NCBI GenBank assembly: GCA_005801395.1
Contig: SYDV01000478.1
Location: 1 to 6,450, forward strand
DNA length: 6,450 nucleotides
Source of the DNA: Planctomycetia bacterium
GTDB lineage: Bacteria; Planctomycetota; UBA11346
Reading direction: 5' to 3'
Shown here piece after piece: positions 1 through 6,450 of this stretch (the first letter of the stretch is position 1; each line of letters starts with the position of its first letter). The notes below the pieces were generated by a model. It did no database searches and was not told the DNA's origin. It worked only from the letters and a program-made list of their open reading frames with translations. The translations under genes were made by a program, and so were the position numbers.

Positions 1-1021
1 CTTGATTGAGTGATTCTTTTACTTTATCAGTTTCGCTCCGCCCATAAACCCTCGCCAATTTCACCATAATGACTTCAAGTCTGCGATAATAATCTTCTTC
101 GCTGAGCGATTTTTTATCAGCGCGTAGTAAGGCTAGATCATTTTCTAATACATCACGTTCCTTGCGGTCAGCATCACTGAGATTTCGTTCGGCATCGCTG
201 GGTAATAAATGAATTTGGTGTGCACGGATGCCGTCGACGGTGGCTTTATCGGCGGTTTTTTTGGTTGCCCATACGCCCTGGAACCAGTCAGCGCGAGTAC
301 CGAGGCCGTCGCCGTTATCGTCGATTAAGGGATGTTCGGTAGCGAGTAGGCCGTCTTTTTTGTAACTTAATTCGACGGCGTGTGCGGCGCTGAGAAATAT
401 TTCCAAAACGGAAACTTGGCCATCGTGATCGAGGTCGGCTTCAGCATTGGTTTGTGCGTTGCCGAGAGTATCAGCGATGAAACCGCCAAAGCGTGTCGCG
501 TTGGTTTCGTTGCCGCTTTTGGTCGCGGTAATAATGACTCGTCCTGGATGTGAGAGCGCTTGCAAAAATGGTGCGCTGGCGGGAGCGGTATTAAGCAGCA
601 CGACGGGGCGTGGGTAATCTTTTAGCCACTCAGTTAATTCACCGGCTGCGACATCGGGGCCGCGTAAATTAAATTTTGCAGAGCGTCCGTCGTAAGTGCC
701 GTGGCCGATGAGTACCAACCACAGGGGGCCGTTGCCGGTGGTTGCTGCCGCGGTAATGGTGCGATGTAAGGCGTCTTTATCCGTGTCTTCGGGTTTGTTT
801 AATTGATCTAAGCCGACGATGTGACAGGCAGCTTTAGCGCGTTCACTGGCGCTGTGCCAAGTGTTTGCCCAATCGAGAAATCGTTTGCCGTATAATTCAT
901 CGCCCGCAGCACCGATGACGATTAGTATATCGTGACGCTCAACGGCTTGGATATGGTGGCTGGCTAAACTTCCGATGAGGGCCAACCAGGTAATTATGGT
1001 GGGATGATAAGAAGAACTCAT
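1..1021 (-). CDS. Exported caspase/legumain-like (C13-type) protein with degenerate active site and two EF-hand-like loops; 3' end cut by window edge
   Basis: The frame is open from an ATG at 1021 to the left edge, giving 340 residues and no stop. A hydrophobic stretch at residues 8-21, followed by IQA at 24-26, looks like a signal peptide, so export is likely. From about residue 31 an alpha/beta fold begins (HDILIVIGAAGDELYG). The motif LVLIGHGTYDG places a clan CD-type catalytic His at H107. The next strand reads VVLLNTAPASAPF (N144-T145-A146); related C13/caspase enzymes have a Cys after this strand (D-T/S-C), so Ala146 sits where the nucleophile is expected. The only Cys seen is C66, well before the His. 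Two calcium-loop patterns follow: D196-x-D198-x-D200-G-x-V-S-x-x-E207, and D234-x-N236-x-D238-G-x-G-x-x-x-D245. Residues about 280-340 are charged and helical, probably near the natural end. The start overlaps the stop of the preceding gene by 4 bases and has its own ribosome binding site. The fold is fairly secure; protease activity is doubtful. Confidence 0.8.
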   Translation of the reverse strand, partial: MSSSYHPTIITWLALIGSLASHHIQAVERHDILIVIGAAGDELYGKRFLDWANTWHSASERAKAACHIVGLDQLNKPEDTDKDALHRTITAAATTGNGPLWLVLIGHGTYDGRSAKFNLRGPDVAAGELTEWLKDYPRPVVLLNTAPASAPFLQALSHPGRVIITATKSGNETNATRFGGFIADTLGNAQTNAEADLDHDGQVSVLEIFLSAAHAVELSYKKDGLLATEHPLIDDNGDGLGTRADWFQGVWATKKTADKATVDGIRAHQIHLLPSDAERNLSDADRKERDVLENDLALLRADKKSLSEEDYYRRLEVIMVKLARVYGRSETDKVKESLNQ

Positions 1022-1036
1022 GCCATGCCCCTTTTT
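1018..1036 (-). promoter_or_regulatory. Ribosome binding site and ATGA overlap for the C13-like gene
   Basis: The coding strand reads AAAAAGGGG at 1036-1028, then six bases, then the ATG at 1021. The ATG overlaps the TGA of the VWA/GATase gene (1020-1018). The purine-rich stretch is a reasonable Shine-Dalgarno sequence at normal spacing. It supports this start and suggests re-initiation plus some independent ribosome loading. Confidence 0.65.
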
Positions 1037-3387
1037 CGGCGCAATATCCATTCACCAACTAATAACGCGATAATAAACGAGAGTAACCAACCGTTGTGCC
1101 AGAGGGGTGAGGTTTTGCTTTCCATGATGGGCGCTTCGCGGTTCAGTAATTCGTCGGCTAATCCAGAGAGATCCGATTTGGATAAAACTCGTCCACCGGT
1201 TTGTTTGGCAAGTTGTTCAAGCACCGCGCGATTGGGTTTAATGGAAGAAAATTCTTTAGCGTCCGGATCAACGACCAGACCTGCTTCAGCGCCGCCAATG
1301 ATTTGACCGTCGGAACTTTTTGCCGTAGCGGTGATGCGATAAGCGCCTGGATCAGACGCAAGGTAGACCGCTTGAAATTCTCCCGGTGCGTCAGAGGTGG
1401 GTTCTGCAGATAAATTAATGGGAGCGCCAGTTGGTGGAGTAATCACGATGGAAGTATCTGCGTTATCAATGGGTTTAAACGCTTGGTCGGTGACGCGTAG
1501 GCGTAATTCAGTTGGGCGCTTTGCACCGGCAGCGGTATTAATCGATAATTCCACGCGACCAGGAACATCGGCGATTAACCAGCGCAACGTCTGTCGCCAG
1601 AAACGCGATAAATCTTCGGTCTTTGTGGGATCCATACTCAGTCCGGCGCGCCAATAATCGCCGATGGTGAAAACCACAGCTCGGCCTTTGCCGTAGCGGT
1701 GGGTAACGAGTGCGGGCAATGATTGGCCGGACGACGTTCTGGCGGTGGCCAATAAATTCGCGCCAGGCTTGATGTTGCTGGAATAATTAACCACGTCGAA
1801 AGTCGGTAATGAGGCGAGGCGTTTATTTTCGGCTTCTGCTTGGTCGCGTAAACGCGCCCACGGCTGGAGTAATCCTTCACGCGATAATTCCAGGTGCACA
1901 CCACCAAGCGGAGAGCCATGTTGCGTGGTTCGTGTGTATATGGGCAGTGCGTCGCCTATGGGGGTGTGGTCATAATTACCGGCATCGAGTGATTCAGCGC
2001 CACCGAGCATCATCAATCCGCCGCCGCGTTCAGATACATAACGTTGGATTAATTCCATTTGATCGCGCGTGAAAAACGCCGCTTCTACATCGTCAAGAAT
2101 GATGGCGTGGTAAGCATATAATAAATCGGCAGTCTTGGGAAATCCATCGGCCAGCTCATCTTTATCAGCGACATTTAAACGCACTAATATAGGTTTGTCG
2201 TAGGTGGCTTCTTCGTCATTTGTTTTTATCCCAGTGAACAGCGGGTTGGATTTGTCACCTGCGCGACCACTCCATTCGAACTTTGGTTCGCGTTTGGCAA
2301 TACGAATAAGTCCGACGAGTTTAACTTGTTCGTCTTCTTCTAAAGCGCGGTGGAGGAATTTATATTCCCAATTCGGTCGGCCTGATACGTAAAGAATGCG
2401 GTATGGTCCTTGACCGCGATCAACGACTATGGTTTTACGATTGTTGGCGGTGGTGGCTTCTTTAACCGGCGTCGCGTTGGGTTGTTCGTCAGTTAGGATT
2501 TCTAAATGGTAAAAAACTACGCCTTCCTGTTTTGGATGGACGTTAAAACGTAATTTACCGTGGTGTTCAGGATTGGTGATGTCAACGTGTTGTTGTTCAA
2601 TTAATTTGCCGGTGGCATCGGTTAAGCGCACCAGGGCCCGGCGACCGTTGAGACCGTTCGCATGGATTTCCGCGTGAACGGTGACGGGCGAGTCCTCGAA
2701 ATTAGTGGTAACCACTGTCACATCGGAAATAGCTAAGTCGGTACCAATATCATCAGAGCCAATCGGCAAGGTATAAATAGGAGGTAGGCCAGCAAGGTCG
2801 AGTGGACCAGTGAGATCAGTTGCCGCGCCATCGCTTAAAATTACCACGGCGGCCAGTGAATGATTATGATAGCGGCTGGCGATTTCTTTTAACGCTGCGC
2901 CAAGATCACTTGATGGTCCTTGATAATTTAAATCAGACACCAGATCGACACTGCGAGTGAGGCTGGCATCGAAGGTGTAGCGGCGAACGTCGAACCCGTC
3001 ATCGAGGTTCTTTTGCCAACCCAAAGCGCCATCGCTGATTATTTTGCTTTGTGTTTCGCCACGACTTGGTCTGCCAACCGTCTCGGCAATAGTCATGCCG
3101 CGGCTATTATCGGCCAACACCACCACCACGTTGGCGCCCAGTTTCGCTGTGGGTGAGGTCCACAAAGGCTCAAGTAGGCAGGCGGTGATGAGCGTGATGG
3201 CGAGTAATTTCATGCAGAACGCGGTTTTGCGTAGCGCGTCTGATTGCCCAGGTTGGCGATAACCCCAGATGAGCACCATCAGAGCGACCATTAACAGGAC
3301 TAACGCTGGCCACCACCAATTTGGTTGTCCAAGCGAGAGCGATGAAAGCATGTCCACTGAAGTTGGATTAGTCACAGACTCGGTCAT
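1018..3387 (-). CDS. Membrane-anchored VWA / glutamine-amidotransferase-like protein, 789 aa
   Basis: Complete gene with ATG at 3387 and TGA at 1020-1018. Two hydrophobic helices (about 26-43 and 58-76) are joined by a basic loop (R44, R53, K54, K60). The C-terminus has a third helix (about 767-781) followed by RRKRG. By the positive-inside rule, the loop and tail are cytoplasmic and residues about 77-765 lie outside the membrane. Residues about 86-215 look like a VWA domain: VVVVLADNS at the first strand and VVILSDG at 181-187. The metal site is imperfect, D93-N-S95-R-G97 instead of DxSxS, and S159-S160-D where Thr is usual. A GATase-like/ThuA-like Rossmann region spans about 328-605, with ILYVSGRPNWEYKFL at 331-345, the Gly-rich turn RGGGLMMLGGAESLDAGNY at 454-472, and RYGKGRAVVFTIGDYWR at 564-580. 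It shows no nucleophilic Cys in the Gly-rich turn, so amidotransferase chemistry is unlikely. An Ig-like domain follows (about 610-705). Family resemblance is to the large membrane VWA proteins next to MoxR/DUF58/Bat-type clusters; the role is probably structural or signalling in the envelope. Confidence 0.88.
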   Translation of the reverse strand: MTESVTNPTSVDMLSSLSLGQPNWWWPALVLLMVALMVLIWGYRQPGQSDALRKTAFCMKLLAITLITACLLEPLWTSPTAKLGANVVVVLADNSRGMTIAETVGRPSRGETQSKIISDGALGWQKNLDDGFDVRRYTFDASLTRSVDLVSDLNYQGPSSDLGAALKEIASRYHNHSLAAVVILSDGAATDLTGPLDLAGLPPIYTLPIGSDDIGTDLAISDVTVVTTNFEDSPVTVHAEIHANGLNGRRALVRLTDATGKLIEQQHVDITNPEHHGKLRFNVHPKQEGVVFYHLEILTDEQPNATPVKEATTANNRKTIVVDRGQGPYRILYVSGRPNWEYKFLHRALEEDEQVKLVGLIRIAKREPKFEWSGRAGDKSNPLFTGIKTNDEEATYDKPILVRLNVADKDELADGFPKTADLLYAYHAIILDDVEAAFFTRDQMELIQRYVSERGGGLMMLGGAESLDAGNYDHTPIGDALPIYTRTTQHGSPLGGVHLELSREGLLQPWARLRDQAEAENKRLASLPTFDVVNYSSNIKPGANLLATARTSSGQSLPALVTHRYGKGRAVVFTIGDYWRAGLSMDPTKTEDLSRFWRQTLRWLIADVPGRVELSINTAAGAKRPTELRLRVTDQAFKPIDNADTSIVITPPTGAPINLSAEPTSDAPGEFQAVYLASDPGAYRITATAKSSDGQIIGGAEAGLVVDPDAKEFSSIKPNRAVLEQLAKQTGGRVLSKSDLSGLADELLNREAPIMESKTSPLWHNGWLLSFIIALLVGEWILRRKRGMA
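3384..3387 (-). promoter_or_regulatory. ATGA stop/start overlap between the coiled-coil gene and the VWA/GATase gene
   Basis: The TGA of the upstream gene (3386-3384) shares two bases with the ATG of the next gene (3387-3385). The bases just before the start (GGGTAGCGGCAA) contain no good Shine-Dalgarno core. Translation of the VWA/GATase protein therefore probably depends on ribosomes finishing the upstream gene. This is the best argument for the ATG at 3387 over the in-frame Met at residue 13. Confidence 0.75.
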
Positions 3388-6300
3388 TTGCCGCTACCCA
3401 ATTCTTTGTAATAGCGACCAACTAAATCAGTGAACCATTCAGGAACCGGATCACGATCAATCGGCACCAGAGACTCGCCTTTTTGTAAGGCTAATTCCTG
3501 AGCGACTTGGTCGCGCAATTCTAACAGTGGTTTTAATAATTGTTCATTCACCATCGTGTATTGTGGCTGGTTGCCATGGCGTTTAAATTCAGCGCGCATT
3601 GATTTAGCGCGGTCGCGTACCTGTGCCGCGCGATTTCTGAGCTCAGCATCACCAAGTGATTCTTCAACGTCACGTAGCTTATCGCTGAATTCTTGAAATT
3701 TGTCACCGGTGAGTGGGCCCTCAGGTCCAGAGCGGCCTCCACCAGTCATGCTGCCTCCACCGCCGCCTGGTCCGCTTGATCCTCCGCCTTTTCCTTGTCC
3801 CTGTCCCTGTCCTTTACTCTCGCCTTGTCCTTTACCCTCGCCTTGTCCTTTACCCTCGCCTTGTCCTTTACCCTCGCCTTGTCCTTTGCCCTCGCCTTGT
3901 CCTTTACCCTCGCCTTGTCCTTTACCCTCGCCTTGTCCCTGACCTTCTTCACCTTTCCCTTCACTTGCTTGTCCCTGTCCTTTCCCTTCGCCTTGCCCCT
4001 TTCCTTCCTGTCCTTTCTGGCCGTCGCTTTCTTGGCCTTGTTGTCCTTTTCCTTGTTGGCTGTCGGCCTTGGCTACTAGCGGTTGATCGCCGGCGGCTTG
4101 GTTAGGTGCTTTTTCGCCACCCGCTTGTTCATTTCGTATCGCTTCAATTAAATCATCAAGCTGACTTTGTGTGCGGCGCAACGTCGCAACTTGATCACCT
4201 GTGGTGCTGTTTGCAGCGCGATCAATACCTTCACGAACCTGACGCACAGCATCTCCAGCTCGACGTTCTGATTCTTGTGCATGTTGCTTAAAATTACGGC
4301 GAGCTAATTCACCGGCACGAGCGAGTTCTTGATCAACGCCTTGTAATTTAGCTTGGCGTAGCGTGTCGTAGAGTTTGCGGCTAAGAACAGGTTCGGATTC
4401 TTCCGCAGCCTCGGTGACTTTTTGCAGGTCATGTAATAATTTATTTACATCATTTTTTTGCTTATCCAGCGCATCGGCGACCGCTGACTGGTTTGATTCA
4501 GCCGAGAGGCTCTTTTGCTGACTCTTTTGTTGATTTTGTTGCTGATTTTTATCGGAACCGAGGGGGACATCATTATTAAGTTGTTGTGAGATGGCCTGCT
4601 GCGCTTCATCAATGCGTTTAGCTTCATTGGCTAATCGCTGCACATCCTCGGCGAAAGCGCCGGCACTGCGTTTGTGAAATTCGTCGCGTAAGTCTTCTAA
4701 TTTCCCTTGGACTCGCGTGCCCTGGGTAACGGCTTGATCCACTTGTTCTTTTTTAAGGGCTTCGTTGGCGGCCTGAGTTTGCTCACGGGCTTGATCGAGT
4801 TGTTTTTTCGCATCAGCCATTTGCTCTCGATTTTCGGGTTTATCCATGCGCTGTGCTAATTCATCCAGGTCGCGCAAAATTTCCTGTTGCTGTTCTTGCA
4901 AACGTTTGAGGTTGCGCTTAACTTCCTCACGTTCGGCTTCCTTATCTGCGGCACGTAAAGCGGCGGCTAATTCTTTTGCCTGTTTATTAAGATCAGCTTG
5001 ACGCTGTGCTAATTCTCGAAGACGACTTAAAGCCTGCAATTCTTCGGCTTTCGCCGCGTCCTGTTGCTGTTGTTGTGCCGCTTTTTCAGTTTCGTAGCGG
5101 CGCTCTTCTTCGGTGAGTTCCAATTCATTGAGTTCGCGTTGCGCATCTTTTTCGGCAGGATTACCACCGCCGCCGCCTTTACTTTTGGTGATGAGTTTTT
5201 CGCTACTGGCACCGAGGCGAATTAATTCTTGTAGGGCAGCACGTTCTTCAACCAGCGCTTCGTTAAGGGCGGGAGTGGTGACGGCCGGTATGGCGTCGGT
5301 TAATAAGGTGTGCGCTTTACCTAGGTGGACGAGCGCCGAGTTTGCTAGGGCTAAAAGCTTGGGGTCATCAATTTCCCCTTTCATTTCTTCCACACCTTGG
5401 CGCACCGCTTCTTCGCTGTCTGCGATCGCTGTCGTGTCGGCGCTTAATTTCGGATCATTGGGTGTAGCGGTGGCGCGACCACTTAATTTAAAGGTCGCGA
5501 TGACAATATCCCGTTGCAGTTTTATTAATTCCGCATTCTTTTTGGGTGGTGGAGGTTGGCCACCATCAGAAGATTGCTCACGAAAGGTTTCTTCAAAAGG
5601 GCGTATTTCGGCAAAATATAAATCACTGCTCGTGCGGCGAATCTTGCCATCAGCGCCAATGTCTTCAGCCCAAAAATAATACGAAAGTAATTGAAATGGT
5701 TCTGCCTTCAGTCCTTCCACGGCCAAAAGGTGTTCGATTTTCGCTTTGGTTTCCGCGCTCTTTTCAGCGCTATTGTCCGTTTTATTTGTATGCTGATCGC
5801 TGCTGAGTCGCACCATTGTTGGTTCGTCAGCGCCTAACGCATAGGCAAAGCCGAAGTCACGCAACGCGAAATCATCTGCAGCATGGGCTTCCAGAGCCAT
5901 TTCTTGTAAGGCGGATACTTTGGTGTCTTTAGCGGGGAATTTTGCTTTGAGGGTGGGCGGCAAATTTTTGTGCACGACCACGACGAATCGTGGCGGATCA
6001 AGATTAGTCCGCCCATCATGATCGGTTAAGGCTAAACGATATTTAATGCTTTCCTTCGGCTCATTCGATAAGCGATACGTACCAGGATTTTGTGGGTCGC
6101 TGGATAAATCGATGGTTGCACCATCAGGGTCTATGAGTTGTGCATTGGCGACGGGTTTATTTAGGAGAAAGGCAACCGTAAGTTTTGACCCTTCAATTAA
6201 GGAGACCGATAATGTATCTGGAATAAGCTTGGTGCCTAATTTCGTGTAGGCAGGATAAACAATTTCGGCGTCGGCTTGCTTAAGTGCAGGCAGATCGAAC

Positions 6301-6450
6301 ACACTTAATACATATGGCTTGGAACGACCACCTGGAAATTCAATATGATAAGCGAGTGCTTCGCTGACCTGGGGCACCGTTGTGCCATAAACCGGATCGT
6401 TCAGGTTTTTATTAAGTTCGAAACGCGCTGTGGGTCCACCAACTGGGCCA
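3384..6450 (-). CDS. Giant envelope coiled-coil protein (DUF4175-like in layout), 5' end cut by window edge
   Basis: The frame is open from the right edge to TGA at 3386-3384, giving 1021 residues (numbered from the edge). A GTG at 6377 could be read as a start, but the frame continues upstream with a plausible strand-rich segment (ARFELNKNLNDPVYGTT) that runs into the same domain, so the true start lies outside. Residues about 1-290 are beta-rich, Ig-like repeats; ADDFALRDF (about 191-199) and LSYYFWAEDI (about 255-264) followed by SDLYFAEIRPFEETF resemble conserved segments of giant proteins in MoxR/VWA clusters of planctomycetes and relatives. Residues about 434-784 are Glu/Lys/Gln/Ala-rich long helices with strong coiled-coil character and Gln runs. 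Residues about 796-905 are a Gly/Lys/Gln/Glu linker. The last 115 residues (from PLTGDKFQEFSDKLRDVEE through VPIDRDPVPEWFTDLVGRYY) form a compact helical cap. No TM helix is seen here; in this type of protein such helices are N-terminal, hence possibly upstream. No catalytic motif is visible. It is probably a scaffold working with the downstream membrane protein. Confidence 0.85.
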   Translation of the reverse strand, partial: GPVGGPTARFELNKNLNDPVYGTTVPQVSEALAYHIEFPGGRSKPYVLSVFDLPALKQADAEIVYPAYTKLGTKLIPDTLSVSLIEGSKLTVAFLLNKPVANAQLIDPDGATIDLSSDPQNPGTYRLSNEPKESIKYRLALTDHDGRTNLDPPRFVVVVHKNLPPTLKAKFPAKDTKVSALQEMALEAHAADDFALRDFGFAYALGADEPTMVRLSSDQHTNKTDNSAEKSAETKAKIEHLLAVEGLKAEPFQLLSYYFWAEDIGADGKIRRTSSDLYFAEIRPFEETFREQSSDGGQPPPPKKNAELIKLQRDIVIATFKLSGRATATPNDPKLSADTTAIADSEEAVRQGVEEMKGEIDDPKLLALANSALVHLGKAHTLLTDAIPAVTTPALNEALVEERAALQELIRLGASSEKLITKSKGGGGGNPAEKDAQRELNELELTEEERRYETEKAAQQQQQDAAKAEELQALSRLRELAQRQADLNKQAKELAAALRAADKEAEREEVKRNLKRLQEQQQEILRDLDELAQRMDKPENREQMADAKKQLDQAREQTQAANEALKKEQVDQAVTQGTRVQGKLEDLRDEFHKRSAGAFAEDVQRLANEAKRIDEAQQAISQQLNNDVPLGSDKNQQQNQQKSQQKSLSAESNQSAVADALDKQKNDVNKLLHDLQKVTEAAEESEPVLSRKLYDTLRQAKLQGVDQELARAGELARRNFKQHAQESERRAGDAVRQVREGIDRAANSTTGDQVATLRRTQSQLDDLIEAIRNEQAGGEKAPNQAAGDQPLVAKADSQQGKGQQGQESDGQKGQEGKGQGEGKGQGQASEGKGEEGQGQGEGKGQGEGKGQGEGKGQGEGKGQGEGKGQGEGKGQGESKGQGQGQGKGGGSSGPGGGGGSMTGGGRSGPEGPLTGDKFQEFSDKLRDVEESLGDAELRNRAAQVRDRAKSMRAEFKRHGNQPQYTMVNEQLLKPLLELRDQVAQELALQKGESLVPIDRDPVPEWFTDLVGRYYKELGSGK
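3737..4064 (-). other. Low-complexity Gly/Gln/Lys/Glu spacer within the coiled-coil gene
   Basis: About 110 codons between the coiled coil and the C-terminal helical cap code almost only Gly, Gln, Lys, Glu and Ser, ending in a Gly-rich run (SSGPGGGGGSM). The 18-bp array forms its core, and both flanks carry degenerate versions of the same GQ/GK pattern, consistent with older rounds of the same expansion. Such a segment should be disordered, strongly hydrophilic and flexible. It most likely acts as a tether rather than a folded domain. Confidence 0.85.
3819..3944 (-). repeat. 18-bp tandem repeat (six near-identical units plus one degenerate) coding GKGQGE
   Basis: On the plus strand the unit is CTCGCCTTGTCCTTTACC. 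Copies begin at 3819, 3837, 3855, 3873, 3891 and 3909, with a diverged seventh at 3927-3944. Units 1, 2, 3, 5 and 6 are identical; unit 4 has one silent change (TTTGCC for TTTACC, GGC versus GGT for Gly). On the coding strand each unit reads GKGQGE, and the seventh reads GQGQGE. Because 18 is a multiple of three, gain or loss of units would lengthen or shorten the linker without breaking the frame. The near-perfect DNA identity suggests recent expansion by slippage or unequal recombination. Confidence 0.95.
4512..4547 (-). other. Gln/Asn-rich tract interrupting the coiled coil
   Basis: The coding strand reads NQQQNQQKSQQK here. It lies in a short loop (NNDVPLGSDK just before, SLSAESNQ just after) between two long charged helices of the giant coiled-coil protein. 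It probably marks a hinge between the first coiled-coil block and the second. Confidence 0.6.

Noticed and set aside
1004..1306. A 100-codon plus-strand open frame spanning the junction of the two downstream genes
   Set aside because: It is antisense to both well supported genes, has no recognisable domain, and its composition mirrors the opposite strand.
3388..3420. Internal promoter or terminator at the coiled-coil/VWA junction
   Set aside because: No inverted repeat followed by a T-run and no convincing -35/-10 pair is visible; the genes overlap, so co-transcription is the simpler reading.
3819..3944. Possible CRISPR or regulatory direct-repeat array
   Set aside because: The units are contiguous with no spacers, match the reading frame exactly and encode a GKGQGE linker inside a gene.
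3700..4105. Several plus-strand open frames of 80-130 codons across the repeat, rich in Pro/Cys, Leu/Val or Ser/Leu/Phe/Ala
   Set aside because: The 18-bp unit has no stop in any of these frames, so repetition keeps them open. Their proteins are pure repeat translations lying antisense to a well supported coding frame.
5113..5679. A 188-codon plus-strand open frame
   Set aside because: It lies wholly antisense to the coiled-coil gene, with a low-complexity Ser/Leu/Pro composition explained by the opposite strand and no domain or ribosome binding site of note.
6375..6377. GTG as the start of the coiled-coil gene
   Set aside because: The frame stays open to the window edge with 24 more codons that fit the same beta-rich domain, and GTG here reads naturally as an internal Val. 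The gene is best treated as partial.

Overview
The window is fully coding. It holds three consecutive genes, all on the minus strand, so transcription runs from high to low coordinates. No gap longer than a few bases exists, and no tRNA, rRNA, insertion sequence, terminator or CRISPR array is visible. Both gene junctions are 4-base ATGA overlaps, so this looks like the middle of a tightly coupled operon. Its promoter lies beyond the right edge and its end beyond the left edge.

Layout in transcription order. (1) 6450-3384: the C-terminal 1021 residues of a very large protein that lacks its own N-terminus here. It has beta-rich Ig-like segments, then about 350 residues of charged coiled coil, a Gly/Lys/Gln/Glu low-complexity spacer containing an 18-bp tandem repeat, and a conserved-looking C-terminal helical cap. 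(2) 3387-1018: a complete 789-residue membrane protein with two N-terminal TM helices, a VWA-like domain with a degenerate metal site, a glutamine-amidotransferase-like (class I GATase/ThuA-like) domain, an Ig-like domain and a C-terminal TM anchor. (3) 1021-1: the first 340 residues of an exported protein with a caspase/legumain (clan CD, C13-like) fold. It keeps the catalytic His motif, has Ala where the nucleophilic Cys is expected, and carries two EF-hand-like calcium loops.

This gene set resembles the envelope clusters of Planctomycetota, Verrucomicrobiota and related groups. There, MoxR ATPase, DUF58 and Bat-like VWA genes are followed by a giant coiled-coil protein and a VWA/GATase-like membrane protein. 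A PVC-type Gram-negative bacterium of middling GC is my best guess, from protein family resemblance only. MoxR and DUF58 genes are not in the window.

Working model (inference): the three products form an envelope complex. The VWA/GATase protein is a membrane-anchored scaffold with its large domain outside the cytoplasm, the coiled-coil protein is a long structural arm, and the C13-like protein is an exported partner that may bind calcium and may be a pseudoenzyme. No enzymatic activity can be assigned with confidence to any of the three.
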